NCBI GenBank assembly: GCA_030430365.1
Contig: JAUIFP010000004.1
Location: forward strand, 19,420 to 83,419
Direction: 5' to 3'
DNA length: 64,000 bases
From: Alphaproteobacteria bacterium
GTDB lineage: Bacteria; Pseudomonadota; Alphaproteobacteria; Sphingomonadales; Sphingomonadaceae
This document shows, in pieces, positions 43,249-51,947 of this stretch. Position 1 is the stretch's first letter. Each line of letters starts with the position of its first letter. A model generated the notes under the pieces. The model saw nothing but the letters and a program-made list of their open reading frames with translations, was not told the origin of the DNA and ran no database searches. A program made the position numbers and the translations under genes.

Positions 43249-44046
43249 TCAGTAAATCGCCTGGCGAGTGCCGCCTTCGGCACTCAGCACTGCGCCGTTC
43301 GTGGCCGAAGCGAGCGGAGAAGCCAGATAGACCATGAAATTGGCAACTTCCTCTGCCCGTGCCAGCCGCCGCAAAAGCGAAGCGGGCGAAACGAGGTCGA
43401 TGAAATCCTGCTCGTCTTCCTCCTGCGTGCGCCCCTTGGCGGCAGCCATATCGCTGGCGACCTCGTCAAGACTGGAGGAATGAGTGACGCCGATCATGAC
43501 GGTATTGACCGTCACATCCGTGCCCTTCGTCATTTCCGCGAGAGAGCGTGCGAGGCTGACCTGCGCAAACTTGCTGACCGAATAGGCGGTGCCACCGCGA
43601 TAGGCCATCAGCGGACGTTGTGCGCCGCTGAACAGCACCCGCCCTTGGTTCCGCTCAATCATGCCGGGCAGATAATGGCGGGACATCCGCAGAGCGCTCA
43701 TGAAATTGAGCTCCCAGAGCTTGAGATAGGTCTCGTCCGAAGCATCGAGAGCATCGTCGAGCGCCACCACGGCCACATTGTTGACCAATATATCGCAAGA
43801 GGGAACGCGCCTGATGAGCGCAGAGCAGCCTTCCTTGTTTCCGATATCCGCTGGCGCGGCGATCACCTTCGGGCCGGGAAATTCCGCGCGCAGTTCTTCC
43901 GCAACGCGTTCCACCTTATCGGCATTTCGGCCATTGATGACGACATTGGCATTCGCGCCCAGGAAACCCCTTGCGCACGCATTGCCGATCCCGTCGGTCG
44001 AGCCGGTCACCAGAGCGGTCTTGCCGCTCAAATCAACTTCAAGCAT
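43249..44046 (-). CDS. Short-chain dehydrogenase/reductase (tandem paralogue)
   Basis: A 265-residue SDR with TGSTDGIGNACARG, VVINGRNADK (Asn-Gly-Arg, likely NADPH), NNVAVVALDD in place of the usual NNAG, and the catalytic YSVSKFAQVSLARSL near residue 155. It precedes its paralogue by 13 bases. Both have the substrate-loop helix LVSPASLLRRLARAEEVANFM in matching form. They may act on the two faces or two steps of one substrate. Confidence 0.9.
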   Translation of the reverse strand: MLEVDLSGKTALVTGSTDGIGNACARGFLGANANVVINGRNADKVERVAEELRAEFPGPKVIAAPADIGNKEGCSALIRRVPSCDILVNNVAVVALDDALDASDETYLKLWELNFMSALRMSRHYLPGMIERNQGRVLFSGAQRPLMAYRGGTAYSVSKFAQVSLARSLAEMTKGTDVTVNTVMIGVTHSSSLDEVASDMAAAKGRTQEEDEQDFIDLVSPASLLRRLARAEEVANFMVYLASPLASATNGAVLSAEGGTRQAIY

Positions 44047-44136
44047 CGTTTTCCTCGATCGTTATTCTAATTATTGGCCTTTGGCGGAACCGGAGCGCAC
44101 CAATGCCGCCCGGCCCCGCCCTCAATCCGGCCTATC

Positions 44137-45633
44137 TCAAGCGAAGGCCGCCGGCGCTTCGTCCAGCAGGATGGTCTTGGTTTCGAGATAGGATGCGAAG
44201 CCTTCCGCCCCGCCTTCGCGGCCGATGCCGGATTGCTTGAATCCGCCAAACGGCAGCGTGTAATCCATCTTCATGCCATTCTGGCCGAAGAAGCCCGTGC
44301 GCACTGCGCGTGCAACCTTGTAGGCAGCTTCGGGATCGTTCGTGAGCACCGATCCATTGAGGCCGAAATTGCTTTCATTGGCGATGCGGATCGCATCTTC
44401 CTCATCCTCGGCAGGGATCAAGCTCAGGACCGGGCCGAAGATCTCCTCTTGCGCGATACGGCTCTGATTATCGACATTGGCGAACAGCGTCGGTTCGAGG
44501 AAATAGCCCTGGTTGAGATGGCTGGGACGATTGCCTCCGGTCACGAGATCGGCGCATTTACGGCCTTCCTCGACATAGCTCTCCACACGTTCGAGCTGGC
44601 GCTTCATGGCCAAGGGGCCAAGCTGGGTTTCAGGATCGGTGCTGTATCCGATCTTGATCTTTTCCATCTCGCCCTTGATCAGTTCGGCTAGCTTGTCGTG
44701 CGACTTCTTGGGCACGATCGCACGGCTAAGCATGGCGCAAACCTGCCCGCTCATCACCGTAATCGTATTTGCAAGCAGAGATGCCGCTTCTTCAAGCGGA
44801 TAGTCGTCGCGAATGATCGCGGCCGATTTCCCGCCCAGTTCAAGCGTAACGCGCGCAATCCGTTCGCCGCATGTGCTGGCAATGAGCTTGCCGGCCGCGG
44901 TCGAGCCGGTGAAGCTGACCTTGTCGACATCGTGATTGGAAACGAGTGCGTGGCTCGCTTCGCGGTGACCGCAAACGAGGTTCACGACGCCCGGCGGAAG
45001 GCCCGCCGCTTCGGCAGCTTCGGCCATGATATAGGCCTCCACCGGTGTTTCCGGCGCTGGTTTCATGACGATAGTGCAACCCGCTGCCAGCGAATTGGCC
45101 AGCTTGGTGCCCATGATCGCATAGGGCCCGTTCCAGGGGGCAATTGCCGCGACTACGCCAACCGGCTCGCGGGCGATAATGCCGGTATCGCTGAACTTGC
45201 TGGGCACGCGTTCAACGAACGGGAAATCGTCCATCATATTGACGATGTGACGCAGGGTTTCCGTGCCCACGGAAGACAGCATGGGGGCAAAGCTCATCAG
45301 CCCGCCCATCTGCAGGTTCCAGGCCTTGGCGATTTCCGCTTCGCGCTTGGACAGCTCATCGCACAGGCGAAAGAGAAGCTGTTGCCGCTCCTTCACCGAC
45401 ATCTTCGTCCAAGGCCCTTCATCGAAGGCTTTGCGCGCGGCGGCAACTGCACGATTCATGTCCTGGACATCGCCCTCCACGACCTTGCCGACGACGCTCT
45501 CGGAATCGGGCGAGACGATCTCGATCCACCGTCCGCTGGATGCTTCCACCCATTCGCCGCCGATAAAGACCTTGTCGGGATGTGCGAGAAAATCGGTTGC
45601 CGCAGTTTCCGAAGGGATCGTGATAGTGCTCAT
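44137..45633 (-). CDS. NAD(P)-dependent aldehyde dehydrogenase 2
   Basis: A 498-residue ALDH. Motifs are APWNGPYAIMGTKLAN, FTGSTAAGKLIASTCG, ELGGKSAAIIRDD with the catalytic Glu, MSGQVCAMLSR with the catalytic Cys, and EEIFGPVLSLIPA. It is similar along its full length to the ALDH at 28989-30467 but lies in the right-hand operon starting at 46591. A conserved C-terminal LETKTILLDEAPAAFA also appears in the first one as LETKTILVDEAP. Substrate unknown. Confidence 0.93.
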   Translation of the reverse strand: MSTITIPSETAATDFLAHPDKVFIGGEWVEASSGRWIEIVSPDSESVVGKVVEGDVQDMNRAVAAARKAFDEGPWTKMSVKERQQLLFRLCDELSKREAEIAKAWNLQMGGLMSFAPMLSSVGTETLRHIVNMMDDFPFVERVPSKFSDTGIIAREPVGVVAAIAPWNGPYAIMGTKLANSLAAGCTIVMKPAPETPVEAYIMAEAAEAAGLPPGVVNLVCGHREASHALVSNHDVDKVSFTGSTAAGKLIASTCGERIARVTLELGGKSAAIIRDDYPLEEAASLLANTITVMSGQVCAMLSRAIVPKKSHDKLAELIKGEMEKIKIGYSTDPETQLGPLAMKRQLERVESYVEEGRKCADLVTGGNRPSHLNQGYFLEPTLFANVDNQSRIAQEEIFGPVLSLIPAEDEEDAIRIANESNFGLNGSVLTNDPEAAYKVARAVRTGFFGQNGMKMDYTLPFGGFKQSGIGREGGAEGFASYLETKTILLDEAPAAFA

Positions 45634-45670
45634 GAATCTTGTGCCTTTTCCTTAGAGTTTGTGGGCCGGA

Positions 45671-46591
45671 TCAGTGCGCGTGTGTACCTGGCGGCGGCGG
45701 GCCTTTCTTGCGCCCCTCTTCTAGAGGGCCGTCGACCATCGAGCGTCCCGAGACGCTGTAGGGCGGGATACCTTGCCGCACCGCCCAATGCGCATCGATC
45801 TTGCCATCGACAACTTTGTAGAGATGCATTTGCGAATAGCCGAGCGGGTTTTCGCCCGTATCGCCCTTCCCGTGGAACAGCACGAAGCGGCCGTCGGCCA
45901 TGAACCGCGCTTCCTTGAACGTCTCGCCGCGCTCGTTCGCAGCCTTGAGATGTTCGATAAGAGCCTGCTTGCCCTGCGCGCCAACGCGCGGACTATATTC
46001 CTCGAAATCCTCGGACATATAGGTCTCGACCGCTTCCGAGATCCTGTTCGGATCAGCGATCATCTCAAGAAAGCTGCGCACTGTCGCCAACGAACTATCA
46101 CGTAGCGCCGCATCGCCCGGCGTACCGCAAATGGGATCGCTGGCCGTATTTCCGAGTGCGACTGCGGCTTCATAATCTCCGCCCTGGTTGCACCAGATCT
46201 TGAGCGGGTTTTCCGTTTCGGTAATCGGCTCGATCGCGCTCCAGTGCTCTGCGAACTTGTTGTTCTCCACACGCCAGATGTCGACGAAAACCCGGCCCTT
46301 GTCCGACTTCCCGATGAACACATGCGATTTCATCATCACGAGATCATCTTGGGCCAGCATCAGATGAACGACGGTCGCGAACTCATCTGTCGGGAGGACC
46401 GTCTCCGACGCTTCTTCCCGCCGGCCTTCCAGAAACTCTTCGTCGCCATCGTCGCCATCGCCGATGTCGGGATCGTGCTGCATCAAGCCCGGGCCGAAAT
46501 GCGTGGCGAAAGCCTGCATCGGATCGCGTTCGCCAACGAGCAACCGCACATAATCCCGTATCAGGTACCGTGAATATTCCGTGTCGCCCAT
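45671..46591 (-). CDS. Two-domain SnoaL-like protein
   Basis: From the ATG at 46589-46591 the product is 306 residues with two SnoaL-type domains of about 140 residues. Domain 1 has LMQHDPDIGDGD and FAEHWSAIEP; domain 2 has YSPRVGAQGKQALI and KIDAHWAVRQG. Both are degenerate versions of the VEHNP/VEHWD hallmarks of the single-domain paralogues, so one or both pockets may have changed chemistry. It heads the six-gene minus operon under the operator at 46664-46679. It ends with a proline-rich tail (KKGPPPPGTHAH). Confidence 0.85.
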   Translation of the reverse strand: MGDTEYSRYLIRDYVRLLVGERDPMQAFATHFGPGLMQHDPDIGDGDDGDEEFLEGRREEASETVLPTDEFATVVHLMLAQDDLVMMKSHVFIGKSDKGRVFVDIWRVENNKFAEHWSAIEPITETENPLKIWCNQGGDYEAAVALGNTASDPICGTPGDAALRDSSLATVRSFLEMIADPNRISEAVETYMSEDFEEYSPRVGAQGKQALIEHLKAANERGETFKEARFMADGRFVLFHGKGDTGENPLGYSQMHLYKVVDGKIDAHWAVRQGIPPYSVSGRSMVDGPLEEGRKKGPPPPGTHAH

Positions 46592-46663
46592 TCCGTACTG
46601 CCTTTCCTGACTCTCTCTTGGCCGCTTGCTGTGTTCCAAGCTGGCCGACATCTCGATTCTACC

Positions 46664-46679
46664 CAAACTAATTAGTTTG
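46664..46679. promoter_or_regulatory. Predicted TetR-type operator, box A (CAAACTAATTAGTTTG)
   Basis: A perfect 16-base palindrome in the divergent gap between the two-domain SnoaL operon and the SnoaL gene at 46834. It is the best copy of the right-hand box. Both flanking genes probably answer to it. Confidence 0.7.
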
Positions 46680-46833
46680 ATTCGACTCTCGAAATCAATA
46701 CACTTTCGTTATACTATCGCGTGCACGCCACGCTATGACAAGGAGAGGAGAGATAACTGAGGCGGCCAGTTCAATCGGTATGCGCGCCTGCAACCGTATC
46801 TAGATGAAATCACAAAACCGAAGGGAGTGCCTG

Positions 46834-47232
46834 ATGGCCAACGAAGGAATGACACCCGAAGAAATCGTTCATGACTGCAACCGCCTGATCATGGACCACC
46901 GCGCGATGGAAGCCGTCGAAAAATACATCGCCGACGACTTTATCGAGCATAACCCCATCGTACGCGGCGGGAATCGCGAAGGGTTCATCGAACATCTCGT
47001 CGAAGGGGGCCTGACCGATCCGGACAAGCCGCGGATGAAAATGGTGGTCGATCGCACCATTTCGTCCGGGAACATGGTGGTCACCCATATCCATGTCGAG
47101 ACGGGGCCCGATAGCCCCATACTTGTGTTCATGGACATTTACCGCGTCGAGGACGGCAAACTGGTCGAACATTGGGACGTGATGCAGCCCGTGCCCGAAG
47201 AATCGGTCAATGGCCGGGTGACCATGTACTGA
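46834..47232 (+). CDS. SnoaL-like protein, VEHWD family (paralogue B)
   Basis: The ATG at 46834 behind AAGGGAG gives 132 residues. Hallmarks are FIEHNPIVRGGN and LVEHWDVMQPVPEE, ending TMY. It is closest to the protein at 60491 (FIEHDPTVRGGG, VVEHWDVFQPVPE). It is transcribed alone, divergent from the six-gene operon and ended by the hairpin at 47238-47270. No signal peptide. Reaction unknown; an isomerase, cyclase or dehydratase is inferred from fold. Confidence 0.85.
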   Translation: MANEGMTPEEIVHDCNRLIMDHRAMEAVEKYIADDFIEHNPIVRGGNREGFIEHLVEGGLTDPDKPRMKMVVDRTISSGNMVVTHIHVETGPDSPILVFMDIYRVEDGKLVEHWDVMQPVPEESVNGRVTMY

Positions 47233-47237
47233 TACCC

Positions 47238-47270
47238 TTGGGCCCTTCCGGCACTGCCGGAAGGGCCCAA
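47238..47270. terminator. Bidirectional terminator, perfect inverted repeat
   Basis: The 16-base arms TTGGGCCCTTCCGGCA (47238-47253) and TGCCGGAAGGGCCCAA (47255-47270) are exact complements around one base, so a long stable hairpin forms. It fills the gap between convergent genes. T-runs are minimal. Confidence 0.7.
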
Positions 47271-47276
47271 TAGTTC

Positions 47277-47918
47277 CTAATATCCAGCCGTGAAACGCTG
47301 CCGGATATGCTGGGGGTTTTCCAGCTCGTCCAAGGTGGCCACGGCAAAATCCTGATAGCTGATGAAGCTCTCGCCCTTTTCGTCGACGATCAGATCGTCG
47401 AGCCCAAGGCGGAACTTACCAGTACGCTTACCTGAGGCGATCCCCTGCGACGGGCTGAGGAATGTCCAGTCCAGATCCGTGATGGTCTGCAGATGCATCA
47501 GATGCGCAGCCATTGCCCAAATCGCCGACCGGGCCCAGTCCGGCAGTTCCATTGCATCGAAGACCCGCTTGCCGTCAGGCGTGATGAGGCTGCCTGCGCC
47601 GCCGACCCAGAATACGCGCTTGATGCCGGCATCCCGAACCGCGTCGAGGATCGAATCGGCCGCAAGGATCGTCTTGGGCCCGATCTTCGGATCGTCAGGC
47701 GGATTACCGTGAGATACGACAACCGCGTCATGCCCTTTCATCGCCTCTGCAAGGCTGGACCGGTCCATCACGTCGCCTTCGTAAACGGAAAGCCTCTCGG
47801 CAGGGGCCAGTTTCGATGCGTCGCGGGTCATCCCGGTTACCGTGTGGCCGCGAGACAGTGCCTCTTCCCTAATGCACGCGCCGATATTGCCGGTGGCTCC
47901 AACAAGAAATATTTTCAT
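47277..47918 (-). CDS. NAD(P)-binding oxidoreductase (NmrA/atypical SDR type)
   Basis: A 213-residue Rossmann protein. IFLVGATGNIGACI is the cofactor loop near residue 5 and VTGMTRDASKL suggests NADP binding. HDAVVVSHGNPP and the WTFLSPSQGIASGKRTGKF segment are typical of short atypical SDRs such as YwnB/BVR-B-like reductases. It follows the SnoaL gene at 47952 and SDR at 48385 in one minus-strand operon that starts from box B. Substrate unknown. Confidence 0.87.
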   Translation of the reverse strand: MKIFLVGATGNIGACIREEALSRGHTVTGMTRDASKLAPAERLSVYEGDVMDRSSLAEAMKGHDAVVVSHGNPPDDPKIGPKTILAADSILDAVRDAGIKRVFWVGGAGSLITPDGKRVFDAMELPDWARSAIWAMAAHLMHLQTITDLDWTFLSPSQGIASGKRTGKFRLGLDDLIVDEKGESFISYQDFAVATLDELENPQHIRQRFTAGY

Positions 47919-47951
47919 AACAACTGTTTCCCATAGATTGGCGGGATTGGC

Positions 47952-48353
47952 TCAGTACATCCGCACAGCCTTGTTCGCGGGATTGTCTGGCTCGGTTTGC
48001 ACCAAATCCCAGTGCTCGACTATTCGGCCGTCTTCGACCCGGAAAAGGTCCATGAAGACGACCGTCGGCATGCCTGGCTCCGTGATATGCTGATGGATGA
48101 ACACGAACTGGCCTTCTGCCATCACGTGATCGATATGAAGCTCCATTTGCCGGTCGTTCGGCGCTTCCTCGGTAAAGCCCATATCGCGAAGCGACTTGAC
48201 CAGACCTTCCAGATTGCCGCCTTCGGTCTCGGGATTGTGTTCGACATAATCCTTCGAGAAGTACTTCTCGACCGCCTCTATGCCGCGTTTCGACACCATA
48301 AGGCGATTGGCTGTCTCAACGATTTCCCTTGGCGTGAGCGATTCATTGTCCAT
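47952..48353 (-). CDS. SnoaL-like protein, VEHWD family (paralogue C)
   Basis: From the ATG at 48351-48353 (GGAGG ribosome site) the product has 133 residues. Hallmarks are YVEHNPETEGGN and IVEHWDLVQTEPD, ending RMY. Residues 1-30 (LTPREIVETANRLMVSKRG) match the opening helices of paralogue B (MTPEEIVHDCNRLIM). It is the middle gene of SDR-SnoaL-NmrA. The same pairing of an SDR with a VEHWD protein occurs at 54101-55285, suggesting the two act on consecutive intermediates. Confidence 0.86.
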   Translation of the reverse strand: MDNESLTPREIVETANRLMVSKRGIEAVEKYFSKDYVEHNPETEGGNLEGLVKSLRDMGFTEEAPNDRQMELHIDHVMAEGQFVFIHQHITEPGMPTVVFMDLFRVEDGRIVEHWDLVQTEPDNPANKAVRMY

Positions 48354-48384
48354 CGCATTTCCTCCAGCTTGCATGCCGAAACGA

Positions 48385-49125
48385 TCAGCGAAAGCCGCCG
48401 GAGACCTGGAGGTTGGCACCGGTAATCCACGCCCCGGCATCGGAAGCGAGGAATACGGCAGCCGGTGCAATATCCTCCGGCGAACCCAGCCTGCCCAGCG
48501 GTGTTTTGGCGATGATCGGCTTCACGATTTCGTCGCCCCAGTCATAGACCGGGTGCCCATCGGTATGCGTCACGCCGGGGGAAATCGTGTTCACCCGAAT
48601 CTGCCTTGGGCCGAGTTCCTTGGCGAGTGTCTCGCTGATATCATTGAGAGCCGCCTTCGAGGCGCTGTAGAGCGTCGTGCTGGCCTCTGGCGAAAGCACA
48701 ATCGTCGAGGAGATGTTGAGTACGCTCGAGCCTTCACCGAAATGCTTGAGGGCTTCTTGGGTGAGGATGATGGGGCCAAGAACGTTGATATTGAAATGCC
48801 GATGGAACTCTGCCTCGGTAATATCTTCGATTGCGGCCATGTCGTACGCAGCCGCATTGTTCACGAGAATGTCCAGCCGGCCGAACTCCGCGACTGTTTC
48901 GCTGACCAGGCGCCGGGCATCTTCCACCGACGCCACATTCGCTTGAATGGCAATCGCGTTGCCGCCTTTATCCTTGATCGCTTTGACGACTCTGTCTGCG
49001 CCGCTGCTGTCGGAAGAATAGTTGACTGCGACTGCGGCGCCTTCGGCAGCCATGGCTTCAGCTATTCCTGCGCCGATTCCTTTTGACGCGCCTGTCACCA
49101 GCGCAACCTTGCCTTTCAATTTCAT
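48385..49125 (-). CDS. Short-chain dehydrogenase/reductase (FabG-like)
   Basis: A 246-residue SDR. TGASKGIGAGIAEAM is the cofactor loop, VNYSSDSSGAD gives NADP specificity, NNAAAYD follows, and the catalytic YSASKAALNDIS is near residue 150. The C-terminus is GANLQVSGGFR. It is similar to the SDR at 54101-54850 (TGASKGIGAGIARHL, YGGSKAAL). The ATG at 49123-49125 follows GAGGATGAAGAG. It opens the minus operon under box B, opposite TonB receptor 2. Confidence 0.9.
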   Translation of the reverse strand: MKLKGKVALVTGASKGIGAGIAEAMAAEGAAVAVNYSSDSSGADRVVKAIKDKGGNAIAIQANVASVEDARRLVSETVAEFGRLDILVNNAAAYDMAAIEDITEAEFHRHFNINVLGPIILTQEALKHFGEGSSVLNISSTIVLSPEASTTLYSASKAALNDISETLAKELGPRQIRVNTISPGVTHTDGHPVYDWGDEIVKPIIAKTPLGRLGSPEDIAPAAVFLASDAGAWITGANLQVSGGFR

Positions 49126-49506
49126 TTTCTCTTCATCCTCTCGATAAATGGCTCTTGCCGGGCATGAAGATTCGCGGGACATCGCGAGGATTCGGTTCCT
49201 CAACAGCCCCTTACCCGGCCAAGCCTTCCCGCCGCGGAAAGCAGAGTCCCGATCGTCGCCTGAACCTCGCCATCGACTTTTTCCGAACTAATTGGTTTGA
49301 CTTCGGATCACAATAGTATAATTTATCGGTAGTCAATCTGCTCGGATCGCCGAGCCGAGTCCCTCAGGCTCAATGCGCAAGATACCTGTCGCGAAACGGC
49401 AAGTGCTTGCGCCTTGGCAAAGTGGGCTTGGCAAAACGATGTCGGCAAACTTGGCTGGAACGAGAACGCGCGATCAAGCGCCTGATCTATTTGGGAGAAA
49501 TTTCGA
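49126..49506. other. Divergent promoter region of SDR operon and TonB receptor 2
   Basis: About 380 bases without a convincing gene. It contains box B (49284-49299) followed by TATAAT at 49317-49322, an AT-rich block to about 49340, then a roughly 165-base leader before the receptor ATG. The leader has short GC-rich repeats but no structure I can name. Confidence 0.5.
49284..49299. promoter_or_regulatory. Predicted TetR-type operator, box B (CGAACTAATTGGTTTG)
   Basis: It matches the palindrome at fourteen of sixteen positions. TTGACT (49297-49302) overlaps its right arm and a perfect TATAAT starts at 49317, so a bound repressor would cover the -35 side of the TonB receptor 2 promoter. Spacing to that TTGACT is short; an earlier TTGGTT is the alternative -35. 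Confidence 0.68.
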
Positions 49507-51786
49507 ATGAGGACGAAACCTTTTCTTTTGGCCGGCGCAGCCCTGGCGGGATTTGCCTGGAGCCCGGCCGCCTTCGCGCAGGACGAGAGCGAGGCAGCGG
49601 ACTACAATGCACCGATTGTTGTGACCGCTCAGTTCCGCGAGCAGGCGCTGCAGGATACGCCTCTGGCGATCACTGCAATCACCAGCGACACACTGGCCGA
49701 GCGCGGCCAGGCTAGCGTTTACGAAATCGCTAACCAGGTTCCGAACGTTACGCTGAAACCGTCGGTCGCCGCATGGGGCCCCAGCTTGGTCGCCTCGATC
49801 CGCGGCGTCGGACAGTACAACTTCAACCCGGCTCTGGAACCCGGCGTCGGTGTATTCGTGGACGATGTCTACTACGCCACGCTGACCGGCTCACTGCTCG
49901 AACTGCTCGATCTCGAGCGTGTCGAGGTGCTGCGTGGCCCGCAGGGCACCCTGACCGGCCGCAACTCGATCGGCGGTGCCGTTCGTATGATCACCAAGCA
50001 GCCGACTGGCGACAATAGCGGCTTCATCGAAGCCACTGGCGGCAGCCGCAAGCTGGTCGGTCTGCGCGGTGCGATCGACCTCGCCGTAACCGACACGATT
50101 TCGGCTCGCATCTCGGCCATGGTGAAAAGCCAGGACGGCTACATCGAGAATCTCGACTACGGATGCGTGAATCCCAATCCGGACATCCCGGCAACCGTAT
50201 CGTCGAGCGACTGCAAGCGCGGTCCCAATATGGGCGGGACCGGCAATCAGGCTATCAGGGGCCAGCTGCGCTTCGAACCGAACGATCAGTTCGACTTCAC
50301 GCTGACCGGCAACTACACCCGTGAAGACCGCATGTCTGCCGGCCCGGTTCTACGGTCGGCCAATTTCGACAATCCGGAAACCAACCCTGTGCCCGGCGTG
50401 CCGTATGATGCACGCTTCATTTGCGGCCCATACTGCAACTACGCGACCTTCCAGAACGGCCCCGGCCGTGATGGATATCCGGCATTCGCCTCGCAGGTTG
50501 ATCCGCGCACCTATTTCGAAGGTTTCGGAATTTCCGGTAATGCCAATTACGATTTCACCGACACTCTTTCGCTGACCTCGATCACGGCTTACCGCGAATA
50601 CACTTCGTCCTTCGGCATGGACGGTGACCTGTCACCGGCACGCCAGGATTTGTCGCAGATCGACCTGAAGCACCGGTTCTTCAGCCAGGAAGCGCGCGTC
50701 AATGCCGATCTCGGAATGGCGACGCTGACCGTCGGCGGCTTCTATTCGTGGCAGCAGACGGACATGAACTACTTCCTGGATGTCCGTCCGTACTTCCTGC
50801 AGTACACGACTGACGACGAAATCCCCGGAAACACGCTGGCTGCCTTTGCGACCGCAATTGTCAACGTGACGGACGCGATGACGGTTACGGCCGGCATTCG
50901 CTACACCGAGGAAGAAAAGACCTATAACTACAATCAGTTCAGGCTCGATGGCTCCGTCAACGACCCTGCCCTGCAGGGCCAGAGCGGCACGTATGATGAC
51001 AGCGTGGTCGATTATCGCTTGAGCGTCGACTATCGCTGGTCGGACAACTTCCTGACCTATGCGACGTTTGCGACGGGCTTCAAGGGCGGCGGGACCAACC
51101 CGTTCCCGGCAGCTCCGGCTCTGATCCTTCCCTTCGCACCGGAAAAGCTGAAGAACTACGAGATTGGCTTCAAGAGCGATTTCCTGAACAATCGCGTGCG
51201 CTTCAATCTGACCGGCTTCCTCAACGAGTATGACGGCGTTCAGCTGACCCGTCTCGACGTTGCCGAATTCGGTTTCGATTTCGGTAGTCTGATCGTGAAT
51301 GCGGGCAACGCGACCACGAAGGGTATCGAAGCCGAATTCTCTGCCGAGCCGGTGGACGGGTTCAATCTCAATGCTTCGGCCAGCTATCTGAACTTCGAGT
51401 TCGACTATGTCGATCCTGCGACGTTCCTGACGACCGACGTTGTTCCGCCCTTCACGCCCGAATGGAAATGGGCAGCGGGCGCACAATATGAGATCGATCT
51501 GGGCAACAGCTCGCTGACGCCGCGCATCGACGTGGTCTATCAGAGCTCGATCTACACCAATGCGGCGAACGCGCCGTCGAACCAGATCGATGAATACACG
51601 GTCGCGAATGCGCACCTGACGTGGAAGAACTACGAAGGGGATCTCTCGATCGCCCTGCACGTCAACAATCTGTTCGACGAATACTACCTGCTGAACAACT
51701 TCGACCTCAGTGGATCCAGCGGCATTGTCCAGGATTTCCCTGCCGCTCCGCGCGAGTTCTCGGTTGTTCTCCGCAAGGATTTCTGA
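49507..51786 (+). CDS. TonB-dependent outer-membrane receptor 2
   Basis: A 759-residue receptor. The signal peptide ends AAFA-Q. The TonB box and plug start are APIVVTAQFREQALQDTPLAI; VEVLRGPQGTLTGRNSIGGAV is the plug motif, followed by a 22-strand-type barrel and a terminal Phe (LRKDF). It is clearly a different subtype from TonB receptor 1, about 95 residues shorter. A strong terminator follows. It probably carries the substrate of the right-hand regulon; the next gene is an aromatic-acid-type MFS carrier. Confidence 0.95.
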   Translation: MRTKPFLLAGAALAGFAWSPAAFAQDESEAADYNAPIVVTAQFREQALQDTPLAITAITSDTLAERGQASVYEIANQVPNVTLKPSVAAWGPSLVASIRGVGQYNFNPALEPGVGVFVDDVYYATLTGSLLELLDLERVEVLRGPQGTLTGRNSIGGAVRMITKQPTGDNSGFIEATGGSRKLVGLRGAIDLAVTDTISARISAMVKSQDGYIENLDYGCVNPNPDIPATVSSSDCKRGPNMGGTGNQAIRGQLRFEPNDQFDFTLTGNYTREDRMSAGPVLRSANFDNPETNPVPGVPYDARFICGPYCNYATFQNGPGRDGYPAFASQVDPRTYFEGFGISGNANYDFTDTLSLTSITAYREYTSSFGMDGDLSPARQDLSQIDLKHRFFSQEARVNADLGMATLTVGGFYSWQQTDMNYFLDVRPYFLQYTTDDEIPGNTLAAFATAIVNVTDAMTVTAGIRYTEEEKTYNYNQFRLDGSVNDPALQGQSGTYDDSVVDYRLSVDYRWSDNFLTYATFATGFKGGGTNPFPAAPALILPFAPEKLKNYEIGFKSDFLNNRVRFNLTGFLNEYDGVQLTRLDVAEFGFDFGSLIVNAGNATTKGIEAEFSAEPVDGFNLNASASYLNFEFDYVDPATFLTTDVVPPFTPEWKWAAGAQYEIDLGNSSLTPRIDVVYQSSIYTNAANAPSNQIDEYTVANAHLTWKNYEGDLSIALHVNNLFDEYYLLNNFDLSGSSGIVQDFPAAPREFSVVLRKDF

Positions 51787-51811
51787 CCCTTAACAGGGCG
51801 GATTGAATGAC

Positions 51812-51852
51812 TGCGCCGGGAACCTCCAACAGAGTTTCCCGGCGCATTTTTT
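51812..51852 (+). terminator. Intrinsic terminator of TonB receptor 2
   Basis: TGCGCCGGGAA (51812-51822) and TTCCCGGCGCA (51836-51846) form a perfect 11-base-pair stem followed by TTTTTT (51847-51852). Strong rho-independent terminator 26 bases after the stop codon. Confidence 0.92.
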
Positions 51853-51947
51853 AACTGCGTCACGCAAGCCGATTGGCCGCCGGCGATGGCCGGCCGACTG
51901 CTGTATCGAAAACATAAGAGTCATCTGCGCGAGGAACCAAGGAAGTC

